Assembly (NCBI GenBank): GCA_020061465.1 | Contig: JAGUYG010000032.1 | Span: forward strand, 1-64,000 | DNA length: 64,000 nucleotides | Direction of reading: 5' to 3' | From: Ignavibacteriales bacterium | GTDB taxonomy: Bacteria > Bacteroidota > Ignavibacteria > Ignavibacteriales > Ignavibacteriaceae | Shown here: positions 44,779-53,196 of the stretch, piece by piece | Layout: each line of letters begins with the position of its first letter | Position numbering within the stretch: the first letter of the stretch is position 1 | The notes under the pieces: generated by a model | Told to the model about the DNA's origin: nothing | Databases searched by the model: none | What the model saw: the letters and a program-made list of their open reading frames with translations, nothing else | Made by a program: the position numbers and the translations under genes

Positions 44779-45984
44779 ATGCTGCAACTAAATCATTTGG
44801 ATTATTATCGGCTTCCATGGAACCTTACTGATAATTCAATTTCATGGTTGGAACCTACCGCAAAATGTAATTTGTATTGCGATGGCTGCTACAGAAAAAA
44901 TGAAAATAACAGCCACAAATCGCTTGAAGAGATTAATGAAGAGTTAGATATTTTTACCCGCTTAAGAAAATGCGATGGAGTTTCTATTGCAGGTGGAGAC
45001 CCATTAACACATCCGGATATTATCGGTATAGTAAAATTAGTCAAAGAAAGAGGATTGAAACCGATTATAAATACAAACGGATTAGCATTAACTAAAGAAC
45101 TGCTAATGGAATTGATGAAGGCAGGAGTGTACGGATTTACTTTTCATATCGATAGCAAACAAACACGACCCCATTGGAAAAATAAAAATGAAATAGAGCT
45201 GAACGAACTGCGCGAATATTATGCAAATATGCTTTATGAAGCAGGAAATATTTCCTGTGCATTCAATTCAACTGTGTATGAAGATACAATGAAATATGTG
45301 CCGGATTTGGTTAAGTGGGCTGAAAAGAATATTGACAAAGTTCAGGTTATGGTCTTCATCTTGTATCGAGCTGTAAATAATAACACGGTGGATTTTTATT
45401 TAGGACCTCAAAAAATAGATATGAACCAATTGGTATATAATGAAGAAGTTGAAGAAAGAACCGATATCAAGGCTCAGGAGATTGTTGAGTTAATAAGAAA
45501 TGAATATCCCGATTTTGATCCTTGCGCCTATTTAAATGGTTCCGAAAAACCGGATTCTTTTAAATGGTTGTTAGCAGGCAGATTAGGTACTCCGAAAAAG
45601 ATATACGGGTACATGGGGAAAAAATCGATGGAGTTTATCCAAACCTTACATCATTTGTTATTTGACAGGTATTTAGCATACTCAGAACCGAAGCTTACCC
45701 GAAAGGGGAAATCGATGTTATTACTGGGTTTAATAGATAAAAAAATGAGAAAGACTTTCAGCAGTTTTTATAAGAATCCATTGAATTTGTTCAGAAGACT
45801 TCATTATCAGTCGGTAATGATTATTCAACCTGTAGATTTTCTTGAGGATGGAAGACAAAACATGTGCGATGGTTGCCCCGATATTACAGTATGGAACGGG
45901 CAGCTTGTTTGGTCCTGCAGAATGGAAGAACAGCTTAAGTTTGGCTTTAATGTTAGAACTTATCCTAAGAATTTTATGAGTTAA
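44779..45984 (+). CDS. Radical SAM protein with C-terminal cysteine cluster
   Basis: Seen: the radical SAM site SWLEPTAKCNLYCDGCYRKN (CxxxCxxC), VSIAGGDPLTHPDI (GGE-like SAM contact), PIINTNGLALTKELL, and YGFTFHIDSKQ. At the C-terminus MCDGCPDITVWNGQLVWSCRMEE gives cysteines that may hold an auxiliary iron-sulfur cluster, SPASM-like but short. A DFDPCAYLNG Cys lies between. The substrate is unknown; no precursor peptide or second enzyme is seen nearby. GGAG sits nine bases upstream of the ATG. Confidence 0.85.
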   Translation: MLQLNHLDYYRLPWNLTDNSISWLEPTAKCNLYCDGCYRKNENNSHKSLEEINEELDIFTRLRKCDGVSIAGGDPLTHPDIIGIVKLVKERGLKPIINTNGLALTKELLMELMKAGVYGFTFHIDSKQTRPHWKNKNEIELNELREYYANMLYEAGNISCAFNSTVYEDTMKYVPDLVKWAEKNIDKVQVMVFILYRAVNNNTVDFYLGPQKIDMNQLVYNEEVEERTDIKAQEIVELIRNEYPDFDPCAYLNGSEKPDSFKWLLAGRLGTPKKIYGYMGKKSMEFIQTLHHLLFDRYLAYSEPKLTRKGKSMLLLGLIDKKMRKTFSSFYKNPLNLFRRLHYQSVMIIQPVDFLEDGRQNMCDGCPDITVWNGQLVWSCRMEEQLKFGFNVRTYPKNFMS

Positions 45985-46139
45985 AATGTTGATTGAATGA
46001 TTTGGTGATTGGCTGATTGAATGGTTTCCTCAACAAAATTTTTGTTACACGGAACAGGATGTCGCAAACTCCTGTTTTGGATCAAGATTAATACTGTGTC
46101 TAAAGCCTGCTAAAAAGATATTTTGCAATGATAACATTA

Positions 46140-46398
46140 ACCCACCCCTTTCCAAAGGATCAACTGACATCCCCTCCTCCAAAGGAGTCCATTCGGACCG
46201 AGAGGGGACAACGCCCTATCTTTTAGGTAATAACAGAACGCTTGAAAAGTTAAAACAAAGCATTAAAAATTTCACAGATCATTTACTAAAAATCTCTTTA
46301 TAAAAGCGTGTTGTCCCCTCTTGCTTGCCCGACTACATTATTCAGGCGGGCTTGTCCGTCCCAAACGAAGTGAAGGCGGAAGAGGGGCGAGGGGTGTG
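46140..46398. repeat. Composite inverted repeat of CCCCTCC family
   Basis: Outer ends CCCACCCCTTTCC (46141-46153) and GGGGCGAGGGGTGTG (46384-46398) are inverted partners. Within, GAGAGGGGACAACGC (46199-46213) mirrors GCGTGTTGTCCCCTCTT (46305-46321), and smaller CCTCCAAAGGAG and GCCCGAC/AGGCGGGC stems fill the arms. About 260 bases in total. The rest of the 45985-46762 gap holds one GGGTCGCTTCGACC hairpin near 46527 and no visible gene. Confidence 0.6.
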
Positions 46399-46762
46399 TA
46401 AAAAAACTGTTATGTATAAATTCTTTTAACATTCTTTAGTTTCCAACTTTATGTTGTTAAACCGGGTTCGCTGCGCTAAGATTGAATGATTTATAAGATG
46501 TAGAGTTAACCAAAAAGTGGGAAAGGGTCGCTTCGACCATAAAGTGAAATCTTTTTCTATGTGATTGTTCATTTGGGAAAGTTATCGGGATTTCTAAAGA
46601 ATATGCCTAAAATTCTTCCCGCCTCTGTGAAATGCAATTTGGTGTATGATGATGGTGGTTTAGCTTAAGTTCTGCACAAAAGACGACTGATTGTTCGTGT
46701 AGATTAAAGAATGCGGAAGTACTTTTAGTTTGAGTTGCAGTGGGGTCAAAAATGCTCATTTC

Positions 46763-46794
46763 TTTGTAAATCAAGCTAATAGTTTCTATATTTA
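46763..46794 (+). promoter_or_regulatory. Candidate Bacteroidota-type promoter of tRNA-Met/secG
   Basis: TTTG at 46763-46766, 20 bases, then TATATTTA at 46787-46794, one base off TAnnTTTG. Transcription would start near 46801, 14 bases before the tRNA. With secG only 19 bases after the tRNA, both may share this promoter. Confidence 0.5.
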
Positions 46795-46814
46795 CACCCT
46801 AAAAAATGAATTAA

Positions 46815-46888
46815 GGCGGGGTAGCTCAGTAGGTTAGAGCAGTGGAATCATAATCCACGTGTCGGGGGTTCGAATCCCTCCCCCGCTA
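46815..46888 (+). tRNA. tRNA-Met (anticodon CAT), probably elongator
   Basis: A full cloverleaf: acceptor GGCGGGG with CCCCGCT (first pair G-U), D-arm GCTC/GAGC, anticodon stem GTGGA/TCCAC around loop ATCATAA, five-base variable region, and T-arm GGGGG TTCGAAT CCCTC. Discriminator A; CCA is not encoded in full (ACA follows). The base-paired first position argues against the initiator tRNA. An Ile tRNA read through lysidine cannot be fully excluded. No integrase or attachment repeat lies next to it. Confidence 0.93.
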
Positions 46889-46907
46889 CAAATTAAAGGA
46901 GAAAAAT

Positions 46908-47243
46908 ATGTATACATTATTAATAATGATATCATCAATCATTGCCGTATTGTTGATTATTATCGTTTTGCTGCAGTCGAGCAAAGGAGGCGGATTAGCA
47001 GGAACTTTTGGAGGTTCCGGGATGGGAACGATGTTCGGAACAAGGAGAACAGCCGATTTCTTAAGTAAAGCAACATGGTGGTTGGGCGGCAGCCTTGCAG
47101 TTCTTGCACTTATAATTAATCTTTTCTTTTTACCCGGTCAGTCAACAGTTGAACAGCGGGAAAGCGTTATTCAAAGTTCGGGCAGACAAACAGTGCCTCA
47201 AACTCCTACGCTTCCGCCGCAAAATCCTGCTCCTCAGCAATAA
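46908..47243 (+). CDS. secG: Preprotein translocase subunit SecG
   Basis: Small membrane partner of SecYEG. Seen: a first helix MYTLLIMISSIIAVLLIIIVLLQ, the conserved cytosolic loop QSSKGGGLAGTFGGSGMGTMFGTRRTADFLSKAT, a second helix WWLGGSLAVLALIINLFFL, then a Pro/Gln-rich tail. Length (111) fits. AAAGGAG lies eight bases upstream. It lies 19 bases after tRNA-Met and is followed by a strong terminator. Confidence 0.95.
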   Translation: MYTLLIMISSIIAVLLIIIVLLQSSKGGGLAGTFGGSGMGTMFGTRRTADFLSKATWWLGGSLAVLALIINLFFLPGQSTVEQRESVIQSSGRQTVPQTPTLPPQNPAPQQ

Positions 47244-47260
47244 ATTCTAAATAAAATTTA

Positions 47261-47287
47261 AAGCCCTGATTTATTCAATCAGGGCTT
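47261..47287. terminator. Terminator shared by secG and the convergent PBP4 gene
   Basis: AAGCCCTGA (47261-47269) pairs with TCAGGGCTT (47279-47287), with T-runs or A-runs on both sides, so it can act both ways. Its right arm contains the stop codon of the PBP4 gene. Confidence 0.85.
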
Positions 47288-48532
47288 TTCAAATTCTAAA
47301 TCAAGCAAAGCTTCAATTATTTCATCTTCAATCTTTTTATAATAATTCCAACCGCCTCTGTTGAATTCGATGATCATGCTGATTATCAAATCATCATTAT
47401 TCTTTGTAGTAAGATAACCCGATAAAGATGTTACGCCGTTCAAAGTACCTGTTTTTCCACGCAGATTATTTTCGGCTTCAGTTCCGATCAATCTTCTTCG
47501 AAGAGTTCCATCTGTACCTGCTGTGCTAAGTGAGTTATAAAAGTCGTCGAAGTGCGCCAAATCGAAGTACATCTTTTCAAGCACTCCTCCGATAGCTGCG
47601 GGGGTTATTTGGTTAAATCTCGAAATTCCCGATCCATCCACCACAACAGTGCCCGCAGAGTAAATTGCATTATCACGAATAAACTCTAAAATAGCTTGAG
47701 TAGAATAAAAGGCGTTTCCTTGTTTGCCGGAATTTTCTGCACCGATTATTTTAAAAAGACATTCGGCATAAAAATTATCGCTGTTCTTGTTTACATATTT
47801 AATTAAATCTCTTAGCTGAATATTAAATTCCGCTAATGTTTGTACTGTTTCCGGTGCCTCGCCCTTTGCTGCATTGCCCGTTACTTCGACCCCGCCGTTT
47901 ATAAGTTCCTCTCTTAATTTTTGTGCTGCAAAAAGAGGCGGATCGTTTACATCAACTGTAAATTCTCTTATTCGGCGTCCGGATTTTCTCGTCACTTTGG
48001 TTTTATTTCTGTTAAGTACTAATGCAGAAATAGGTGGCAGCTTTACATTCGATACTTCATCTTTAATCCAATCGTCTCTCGTGTACACATCGTCGAAGTA
48101 ACTATCATCGCCTATAATATTACCTTTAATTTTTTTTATGCCAAGCACTTTCAACTCTTCTATCATCTTAACTAAGTCAGAATCCCTAAATACAGGATTA
48201 CCGAATCCTTTAAGGTATAGATTTCCATTTATAGTTCCATTTGTTGGGTTGAAATCATCGGTTAAAAGTTTTGTCTTAACTAAAAAATCGCCTCCTAGAA
48301 TGGAAAGTGCAGCGGCTGTAGTAAAAAGTTTCGTATTCGAGGCGGGAATCATAGATCGCTCAGCATTAAGCCGGTAAATTGTATCCTGCATGAGCGGATT
48401 ATAAATTAATATGCCAATAGTTGTTGAAGAAGATATTTTATTAAGAACAGAGTCGATACGGTCTTTTATCTTTTCCTTTGACGTGCCGAATGAAACTGAG
48501 ATTAAAAGAAGTGCTGCTAAGAGTTTTATCAT
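47279..48532 (-). CDS. dacB: D-Ala-D-Ala carboxypeptidase/endopeptidase, PBP4 (DacB-like)
   Basis: A periplasmic peptidoglycan hydrolase of family S13. Seen: a signal peptide (1-16), SMIPASNTKLFTTAAAL with Ser65-x-x-Lys68, the SxN motif in YVNKNSDNFYAECLF, and KTG in LRGKTGTLNGVTSLSGYL. Domain insertions typical of PBP4 lie between SxxK and SxN. Length is 417. No neighbour is obviously co-transcribed. Confidence 0.93.
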   Translation of the reverse strand: MIKLLAALLLISVSFGTSKEKIKDRIDSVLNKISSSTTIGILIYNPLMQDTIYRLNAERSMIPASNTKLFTTAAALSILGGDFLVKTKLLTDDFNPTNGTINGNLYLKGFGNPVFRDSDLVKMIEELKVLGIKKIKGNIIGDDSYFDDVYTRDDWIKDEVSNVKLPPISALVLNRNKTKVTRKSGRRIREFTVDVNDPPLFAAQKLREELINGGVEVTGNAAKGEAPETVQTLAEFNIQLRDLIKYVNKNSDNFYAECLFKIIGAENSGKQGNAFYSTQAILEFIRDNAIYSAGTVVVDGSGISRFNQITPAAIGGVLEKMYFDLAHFDDFYNSLSTAGTDGTLRRRLIGTEAENNLRGKTGTLNGVTSLSGYLTTKNNDDLIISMIIEFNRGGWNYYKKIEDEIIEALLDLEFEKP

Positions 48533-48639
48533 AATTTAATATGCGTCTTGAATTAATAAAAAAGAATAATCAAATTGTGCCGGAGCTTTTAGTTTCTTAA
48601 TCTTTAGAAATTAAGAGAAAATCTCTCAGATATAAAATT

Positions 48640-48832
48640 CCTCAAAAGGAGTCCTTTGGACAAATCTCAATAAACAAATTACAAAAAATGATCAATCTTC
48701 TCCGTAGGATCGTTCCGAAAATATCAATTCCGAAGGATCGTTCCGAAAATCAAACCGTAGAGAGACGAACTTTTCCCGAATGTATTTCCGAAGGATCCCG
48801 AATACTTTCGGGACGGGATCGTTTCGATAAGA
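48640..48832. repeat. Cluster of GGATC/TTCGGAA palindromes
   Basis: At least four units: AAGGAGTCCTTTGGAC (about 48646-48661), GTAGGATCGTTCCGAAAA, CCGAAGGATCGTTCCGAAAA, and CCGAAGGATCCCGAATACTTTCGGGACGGGATC (about 48790-48823). They alternate with short spacers. The flanks carry CAAATTACAAA and TTTGTTATTTG in inverted order. The 48533-49050 gap has no gene. Confidence 0.65.
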
Positions 48833-49050
48833 TTTTGAATTTGTTATTTGGTATTTATTTGTAATTTAGGTTTCGTTATTTGTTTTTTACTTACAATTAA
48901 AATTTTAAATATTCTTGGTTATTTTTTAATTGCAGTTAACATAATTGATAATGAAAAAAATCTTCAGTTATTCACTGCATCAAATATAATCTTTTGTGAA
49001 AAATTAAAATAGTTAACAAATCAATACTGTCCACAAAACGTTTAGAGAAA

Positions 49051-49902
49051 ATGGCAAAAAAAAATATTCAGAAAGCCTACGAGAATCTAGATTTTTTAAA
49101 TTCAGCCGAAGGTCGATTAGTTAGGATATTATCCGAATACTTGGAACCGCAGGCTAAATTTGCTAAATACAAAATCGTAGATACGATTGTATTTTTTGGT
49201 TCGGCAAGATTTAAATCCCGAAGGGATGCGTTAAAAGAATACAACAAATTCAAAACAATTAATCCGAAAACCACTGCAAAATTAGCCGAAGAATTAAGAG
49301 CAGCACAACATCAGGTAACAATGTCAAAGTATTATGAAGATGCGGTAGAGTTGTCGCGACGGTTGACTGAATGGTCGTTAAGCCTCGATACTTCATCGAG
49401 GCGGCTGATAATTTGTACCGGCGGAGGACCAGGAATAATGGAAGCAGCGAATAAAGGGGCAAAGCTTGCCGGCGGTTACTCTATTGGTTTAAATATTAGC
49501 ATTCCATTCGAACAATTTATAAATAGATATGTACCCAAGGATCTCAGTTTCGAATTTCATTATTTTTTTATGAGAAAGTTTTGGTTTGCCTATCTTGCGA
49601 AATCGCTGGTGGTTTTTCCCGGCGGATTTGGCACTATGGATGAATTTTTTGAAATTTTAACTCTGCTGCAAACGGAAAAAATCAGAAAGAAACTTCTGTT
49701 GGTGGTTTATGACGAAAAATATTGGAAAAGCATAATCAATTTTGAAGGATTGATAGATCACGGGGCAATCAGTAAAAGTGATATGAATCTTTTTGCTTTT
49801 TGCAACTCGATAGATGAAGCCTTCAATAATATCAAAAGCCATTTTGAAAAGTACTGGATGCGTGAAAAAGATCCCGAAACGCCAAAGCTGCATTTAAAAT
49901 AA
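49051..49902 (+). CDS. LOG-family Rossmann-fold protein (nucleotide 5'-monophosphate phosphoribohydrolase-like)
   Basis: Seen: IVFFGSARFKS at the first strand, LIICTGGGPGIMEAANKGAKLAGGYSIGLNI, and the catalytic PGGFGTMDEFFEILTLLQTEKI (PGGxGTxxE). In plants and bacteria such proteins release bases from nucleoside monophosphates. The 283-residue length with a helical N-terminal addition fits the longer bacterial type. The true substrate is unknown. It stands alone and ends at a terminator shared with S21. Confidence 0.9.
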   Translation: MAKKNIQKAYENLDFLNSAEGRLVRILSEYLEPQAKFAKYKIVDTIVFFGSARFKSRRDALKEYNKFKTINPKTTAKLAEELRAAQHQVTMSKYYEDAVELSRRLTEWSLSLDTSSRRLIICTGGGPGIMEAANKGAKLAGGYSIGLNISIPFEQFINRYVPKDLSFEFHYFFMRKFWFAYLAKSLVVFPGGFGTMDEFFEILTLLQTEKIRKKLLLVVYDEKYWKSIINFEGLIDHGAISKSDMNLFAFCNSIDEAFNNIKSHFEKYWMREKDPETPKLHLK

Positions 49903-49906
49903 AAAA

Positions 49907-49924
49907 GCCCCTCTTAAAAGGGGC
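49907..49924 (-). terminator. Intrinsic terminator of the rpsU side
   Basis: On the minus strand GCCCCT pairs with AGGGGC and is followed by six T residues. It lies seven bases beyond the rpsU stop codon and just after the end of the convergent LOG gene. Confidence 0.85.
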
Positions 49925-49931
49925 AAAACGT

Positions 49932-50123
49932 CTACTCCATGTTCTCTATACGATGAGCTCTTCGGGCGGCTTTCATCTTTTCCATGCGTTTCTTTATAGA
50001 AGGTTTAACAAAGAATGTTCTCTTTTTAAATTCTTTAAGCACCCCGGATCTTTCATATTTTTTCTTAAATCGCTTTAGCGCTTTATCGATGGATTCGTTT
50101 TCGCCGACAGTTATACCAACCAA
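49932..50123 (-). CDS. rpsU: 30S ribosomal protein S21
   Basis: A 63-residue basic protein. Seen: VGITVGENESIDKALKRFKKKYERSGVLKEFKKRTFFVKPSIKKR, the family core with the Arg/Lys-rich tail. It acts in translation initiation at the 30S platform. It is 16 bases downstream of a zinc-ribbon protein gene on the same strand. Confidence 0.96.
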   Translation of the reverse strand: MVGITVGENESIDKALKRFKKKYERSGVLKEFKKRTFFVKPSIKKRMEKMKAARRAHRIENME

Positions 50124-50139
50124 GTTATTTCACCTCTCT

Positions 50140-50517
50140 TTAGTTTAATGATTCGATTAATTTTTTATGCCCCGACTTTTGAAACTCAACTGCAATAGAA
50201 CTACGTCCGTTGGACATCGTTTCCTTAGCCACTACTTTTCCAAAATCGTCCCAATTTTCATGATAAATTGATTCGCCAACATTAAAAGATTTTTTTGGGG
50301 AGTAAATTGTACATTCTTCATTTTCAATACCTTCAAGTGAAGGTTTCATTTCTTTGATATCTTCCTTCAGATCTATAATCATGGTTTGTTTGCATTTTTT
50401 ACATTTTGCCCATCTTTTGTTTTCATAACCGCTGCCGGTTACTTCACCGGCTAACTCCATCTTTCTGGTTATGTTGCAAACACTGCAAAATGCTTCAACG
50501 TTTTTTACTCGTGCCAT
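50140..50517 (-). CDS. Zinc-ribbon plus CarD-like/DUF3553-like small protein
   Basis: 125 residues. Seen: two CxxC knuckles (FCSVCNITRK and AKCKKCKQTM) that should bind one zinc. The C-terminal domain FNVGESIYHENWDDFGKVVAKE...SIAVEFQKSGHKKLIES resembles the small barrel of CarD-, UvrD-tail- and DUF3553-type proteins, which contact RNA polymerase or nucleic acid. No named family is recognised. It lies just upstream of rpsU and could be co-transcribed with it. Confidence 0.75.
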   Translation of the reverse strand: MARVKNVEAFCSVCNITRKMELAGEVTGSGYENKRWAKCKKCKQTMIIDLKEDIKEMKPSLEGIENEECTIYSPKKSFNVGESIYHENWDDFGKVVAKETMSNGRSSIAVEFQKSGHKKLIESLN

Positions 50518-50593
50518 TTAAATTACCTTAATACTTTTTTTACGGATTATTAAATTATTAAAATTAGTTTATATAGCCAAATTTTTTAGACTT

Positions 50594-51046
50594 CTATGTT
50601 TCCTTCGGTGTGATCACTAAAACGGGACATTTTGCATACCTTATCACTTTTTCTGCCACACTGCCTAACAGTGTATGTAAAAGCCCCGTTCTGCCGTGTG
50701 TTGCGATAATTATGACGTCGATATTATTTTCTTCTGAATATGCCACAATTTCCTCATAATCAAGCCCTTTTCTTACTGTCGGAACAATTTGAACGTCCTT
50801 TCCTTTTCGGATTTTTACTACAGCGCCTTCAAGCATTTCTTTAGCATCGTTTTCGATGGATTGACGAATTTTTTCTTCCGATAAATCAAGCGATCTGATG
50901 GTTAAAATTGGGGGTGTTTTTTCAAGCACATGAAGCAGATGAATACGGGCATGATACTGTTCGGCTAAATCCAGTGCATATTCGGCTGCTGAAAGAGACA
51001 GCGGGCTGAAATCGGTCGGCAAAAGTATATTTTTGATAGTGAACAT
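50594..51046 (-). CDS. Universal stress protein (UspA family)
   Basis: A single Usp domain of 150 residues. Seen: NILLPTDFSPLSLSAAEYALDLA, RIHLLHVLE, and the ATP-binding IIIATHGRTGLLHTLLGSVAEKVIRYAKCPVLVI (G-2x-G-9x-GS). Probably binds ATP and acts in stress survival. It lies alone on the minus strand. Confidence 0.93.
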   Translation of the reverse strand: MFTIKNILLPTDFSPLSLSAAEYALDLAEQYHARIHLLHVLEKTPPILTIRSLDLSEEKIRQSIENDAKEMLEGAVVKIRKGKDVQIVPTVRKGLDYEEIVAYSEENNIDVIIIATHGRTGLLHTLLGSVAEKVIRYAKCPVLVITPKET

Positions 51047-51124
51047 TGCTTCACCTATAAATGTGATTTGTTTATAAATTAAGATGTACTAAATAAGTTA
51101 GCATTAAAACCATAGATTTATTAA

Positions 51125-52582
51125 TCAATAAATCAGTCCGTTTTTAATCTCGCCGATAGAATTTTTTATATCTATCGGGAAACCGTTTATGATAACATAT
51201 CGTATTTCATCACCCTGCGTAATTGTAAAATCCGCACGTTTGCCTAACATAAATTCGTTGGAATTATCAATGCCTGAAATTAATATATTGATAGGTAATT
51301 CAGTAAATGGTGCTTCAAGATTGCCGCCTTGCAGTACTACCGATGTATAACCGTTTTTATGCAATTCTTTTATATCGAGCGAGAGTAATTCATCATAAGA
51401 GCTGAATACCTTTTCGAATACTTTACCAGGAATAATTTCCATCCCGGTAAAGTCATAATCTTTGTAACCAAAATAGACCGATAAATCGCCGATATCTTCA
51501 ATCGAACTTTTATAATAAAAGGCGCTTCCGTTGTTAAAGTTTATTTCATTCAAATTAATTCCTACATCAATCAGGTACGATTTACCATCTCTTGAATACT
51601 TTAAGTTTCGTAGGACTACGTCAAAAATAAATTTATCGTTAAACAGTATTTGATCATATACTTCCAGGCTCTCATTCTTAAATGAATTAGATGCAATGCT
51701 TCGAAATGCACTCAACAAAGTTATAAAATTCATCTTCCTTAAGAATTGTTTTTCGGGGTCATCTTTCCAGCCGCCCGATTCTAACAGAATTGTGCTTGTA
51801 CCCCATTTCTGAAAATTATCTCCGAATGCACGGGGTTCGAAATCATCAGCATACTTAGCTATATGACCGGGAATAAATTGTGAAAGAGTTTTATACAATT
51901 CACCGATTAGTTGAATTGCATTAGTTCTAACCGAATCGATAGATTTACCATAATCCGTTGCGGGCGCTAAAAATGATAATGCCGCACTCTTGAAGCTATT
52001 CCCCACCGAATAACGGGTGCTTTGATCATGAAGATTAAATCCATAATGAGCACGCAGTCTATCGAATGTTTGTCTAAGCAGAATACCCTCCGGTGTTTGC
52101 TGACGGACCGCATCGCGGTTAATATCAATTTCATAAATGTTTCGCCTTTGATAAATCTCTGCACCATCTGGATTTACCATCGGCATAAAATAGATTGTTA
52201 GTTTATTTAACAGTTCTTTTCGTACCGGGTCGAACGAATCGCTTATTGAAAAAAAGTTGAATATATCGAACAAAGCCATAGTTGCAGTTGGTTCATCCCC
52301 GTGCATTTGAGACCAAAGAAATACTTTTGTCTTTCCGGTTCCGAGAGTTAATAAATAGATTTCTTTTCCTTCTGCCGATTTACCTATTTCTTCAACTCTG
52401 AATTTATTGTTATTTTTTAATCGTTCAATCAATGGCTTAATATCGGAATGTTTAAATCTTCGATGTGTCAATGCAGACTCACAGTACTGTTCATAATCGT
52501 AATAGAGTCTATTAGCAAAATCAAAATCTTGTGCCATTAACAACTGATTAGAGATGATTAAAAAAAATAATAGTTTTACCAT
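51125..52582 (-). CDS. M14-family zinc carboxypeptidase
   Basis: A secreted peptidase of 485 residues. Seen: a signal peptide (1-17, ending LLMAQ), the zinc site WSQMHGDEPTATMALFDI (HxxE), substrate-side MVNPDGAEIYQRRNIYEIDINRDA, the His of GFNLHDQSTRYSVG, and catalytic Glu in STILLESGGWKDD. The C-terminal 180 residues form a domain with GINLNEINFNNGSAFYY that is not recognised. Substrate may be a peptide or cell-wall peptide. Confidence 0.87.
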   Translation of the reverse strand: MVKLLFFLIISNQLLMAQDFDFANRLYYDYEQYCESALTHRRFKHSDIKPLIERLKNNNKFRVEEIGKSAEGKEIYLLTLGTGKTKVFLWSQMHGDEPTATMALFDIFNFFSISDSFDPVRKELLNKLTIYFMPMVNPDGAEIYQRRNIYEIDINRDAVRQQTPEGILLRQTFDRLRAHYGFNLHDQSTRYSVGNSFKSAALSFLAPATDYGKSIDSVRTNAIQLIGELYKTLSQFIPGHIAKYADDFEPRAFGDNFQKWGTSTILLESGGWKDDPEKQFLRKMNFITLLSAFRSIASNSFKNESLEVYDQILFNDKFIFDVVLRNLKYSRDGKSYLIDVGINLNEINFNNGSAFYYKSSIEDIGDLSVYFGYKDYDFTGMEIIPGKVFEKVFSSYDELLSLDIKELHKNGYTSVVLQGGNLEAPFTELPINILISGIDNSNEFMLGKRADFTITQGDEIRYVIINGFPIDIKNSIGEIKNGLIY

Positions 52583-52649
52583 AGTTTTTCCAAATTTAAT
52601 TATAACTTAATTTATTTACTAAGATTCTTTTTTGCAAAGGAATAATGCC

Positions 52650-53189
52650 ATGATAACCTTAAAACTTAAGATTGGCGATACTGCACCGGATTTTAATTTA
52701 TTGAGCGTTGACGAAAAATACTACAATTTTAATTCGTTCAAAGATGCAAATGCACTTGTGATAATTTTTAGCTGCAATCACTGCCCTTATGTTCAGGCGT
52801 ATGAAGACCGAATTATTGCGATCCAAAGAGATTTTGGGGATAAAGGAGTGCAGGTTGCTGCAATAAACTCGAACGACGATAAGAAATATCCTGAGGATTC
52901 ATTCGAGGAGATGAAAAAAAGAGCGAAGGAAAAAGGATTTAATTTTCCCTATCTAAGGGATGAATCTCAAGAAACAGCAAGAGCTTATGGAGCTACGCAT
53001 ACACCCCAAATTTTTCTTTTCGATAAGGAGCGCCGTCTTCGTTATGAAGGAAAGATTGACGACAACTGGCAAAATTCCGCTGCTGTAAAACAAAAATATT
53101 TATGGGATGCTTTAGATGAAATTTTAGAAGGAAAAAAGGTTTCTGTACCCGAGACTTTTTCAATAGGCTGCACAATAAAATGGAAATAG
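52650..53189 (+). CDS. Thioredoxin-fold redoxin (AhpC/TSA-like)
   Basis: Seen: LKIGDTAPDFNLLSVDEKYYNFNSFKDANALVIIFSCNHCPYVQAYEDR with a CNHC active site, VQVAAINSNDDKKYPEDSFEEMKKRAKEKGFNFPYLRDESQETARAYGATHTPQIFLFDKE, and the cis-Pro in THTPQIF. It probably reduces thiols or peroxides; no signal peptide is seen, so it acts in the cytoplasm. The start is the ATG at 52650, with AAAGG nine bases upstream, in preference to a TTG six codons earlier. Confidence 0.88.
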   Translation: MITLKLKIGDTAPDFNLLSVDEKYYNFNSFKDANALVIIFSCNHCPYVQAYEDRIIAIQRDFGDKGVQVAAINSNDDKKYPEDSFEEMKKRAKEKGFNFPYLRDESQETARAYGATHTPQIFLFDKERRLRYEGKIDDNWQNSAAVKQKYLWDALDEILEGKKVSVPETFSIGCTIKWK

Positions 53190-53196
53190 TTATTGC

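Noticed and set aside
46815-46888. tRNA-Met as an integration site of a genomic island
   Set aside because: No integrase, no phage genes and no repeat of the tRNA 3' end were seen in the window.
46859-47068. An open frame overlapping tRNA-Met and secG
   Set aside because: It uses the tRNA 3' half as its start and lies out of frame with secG, which is well supported.
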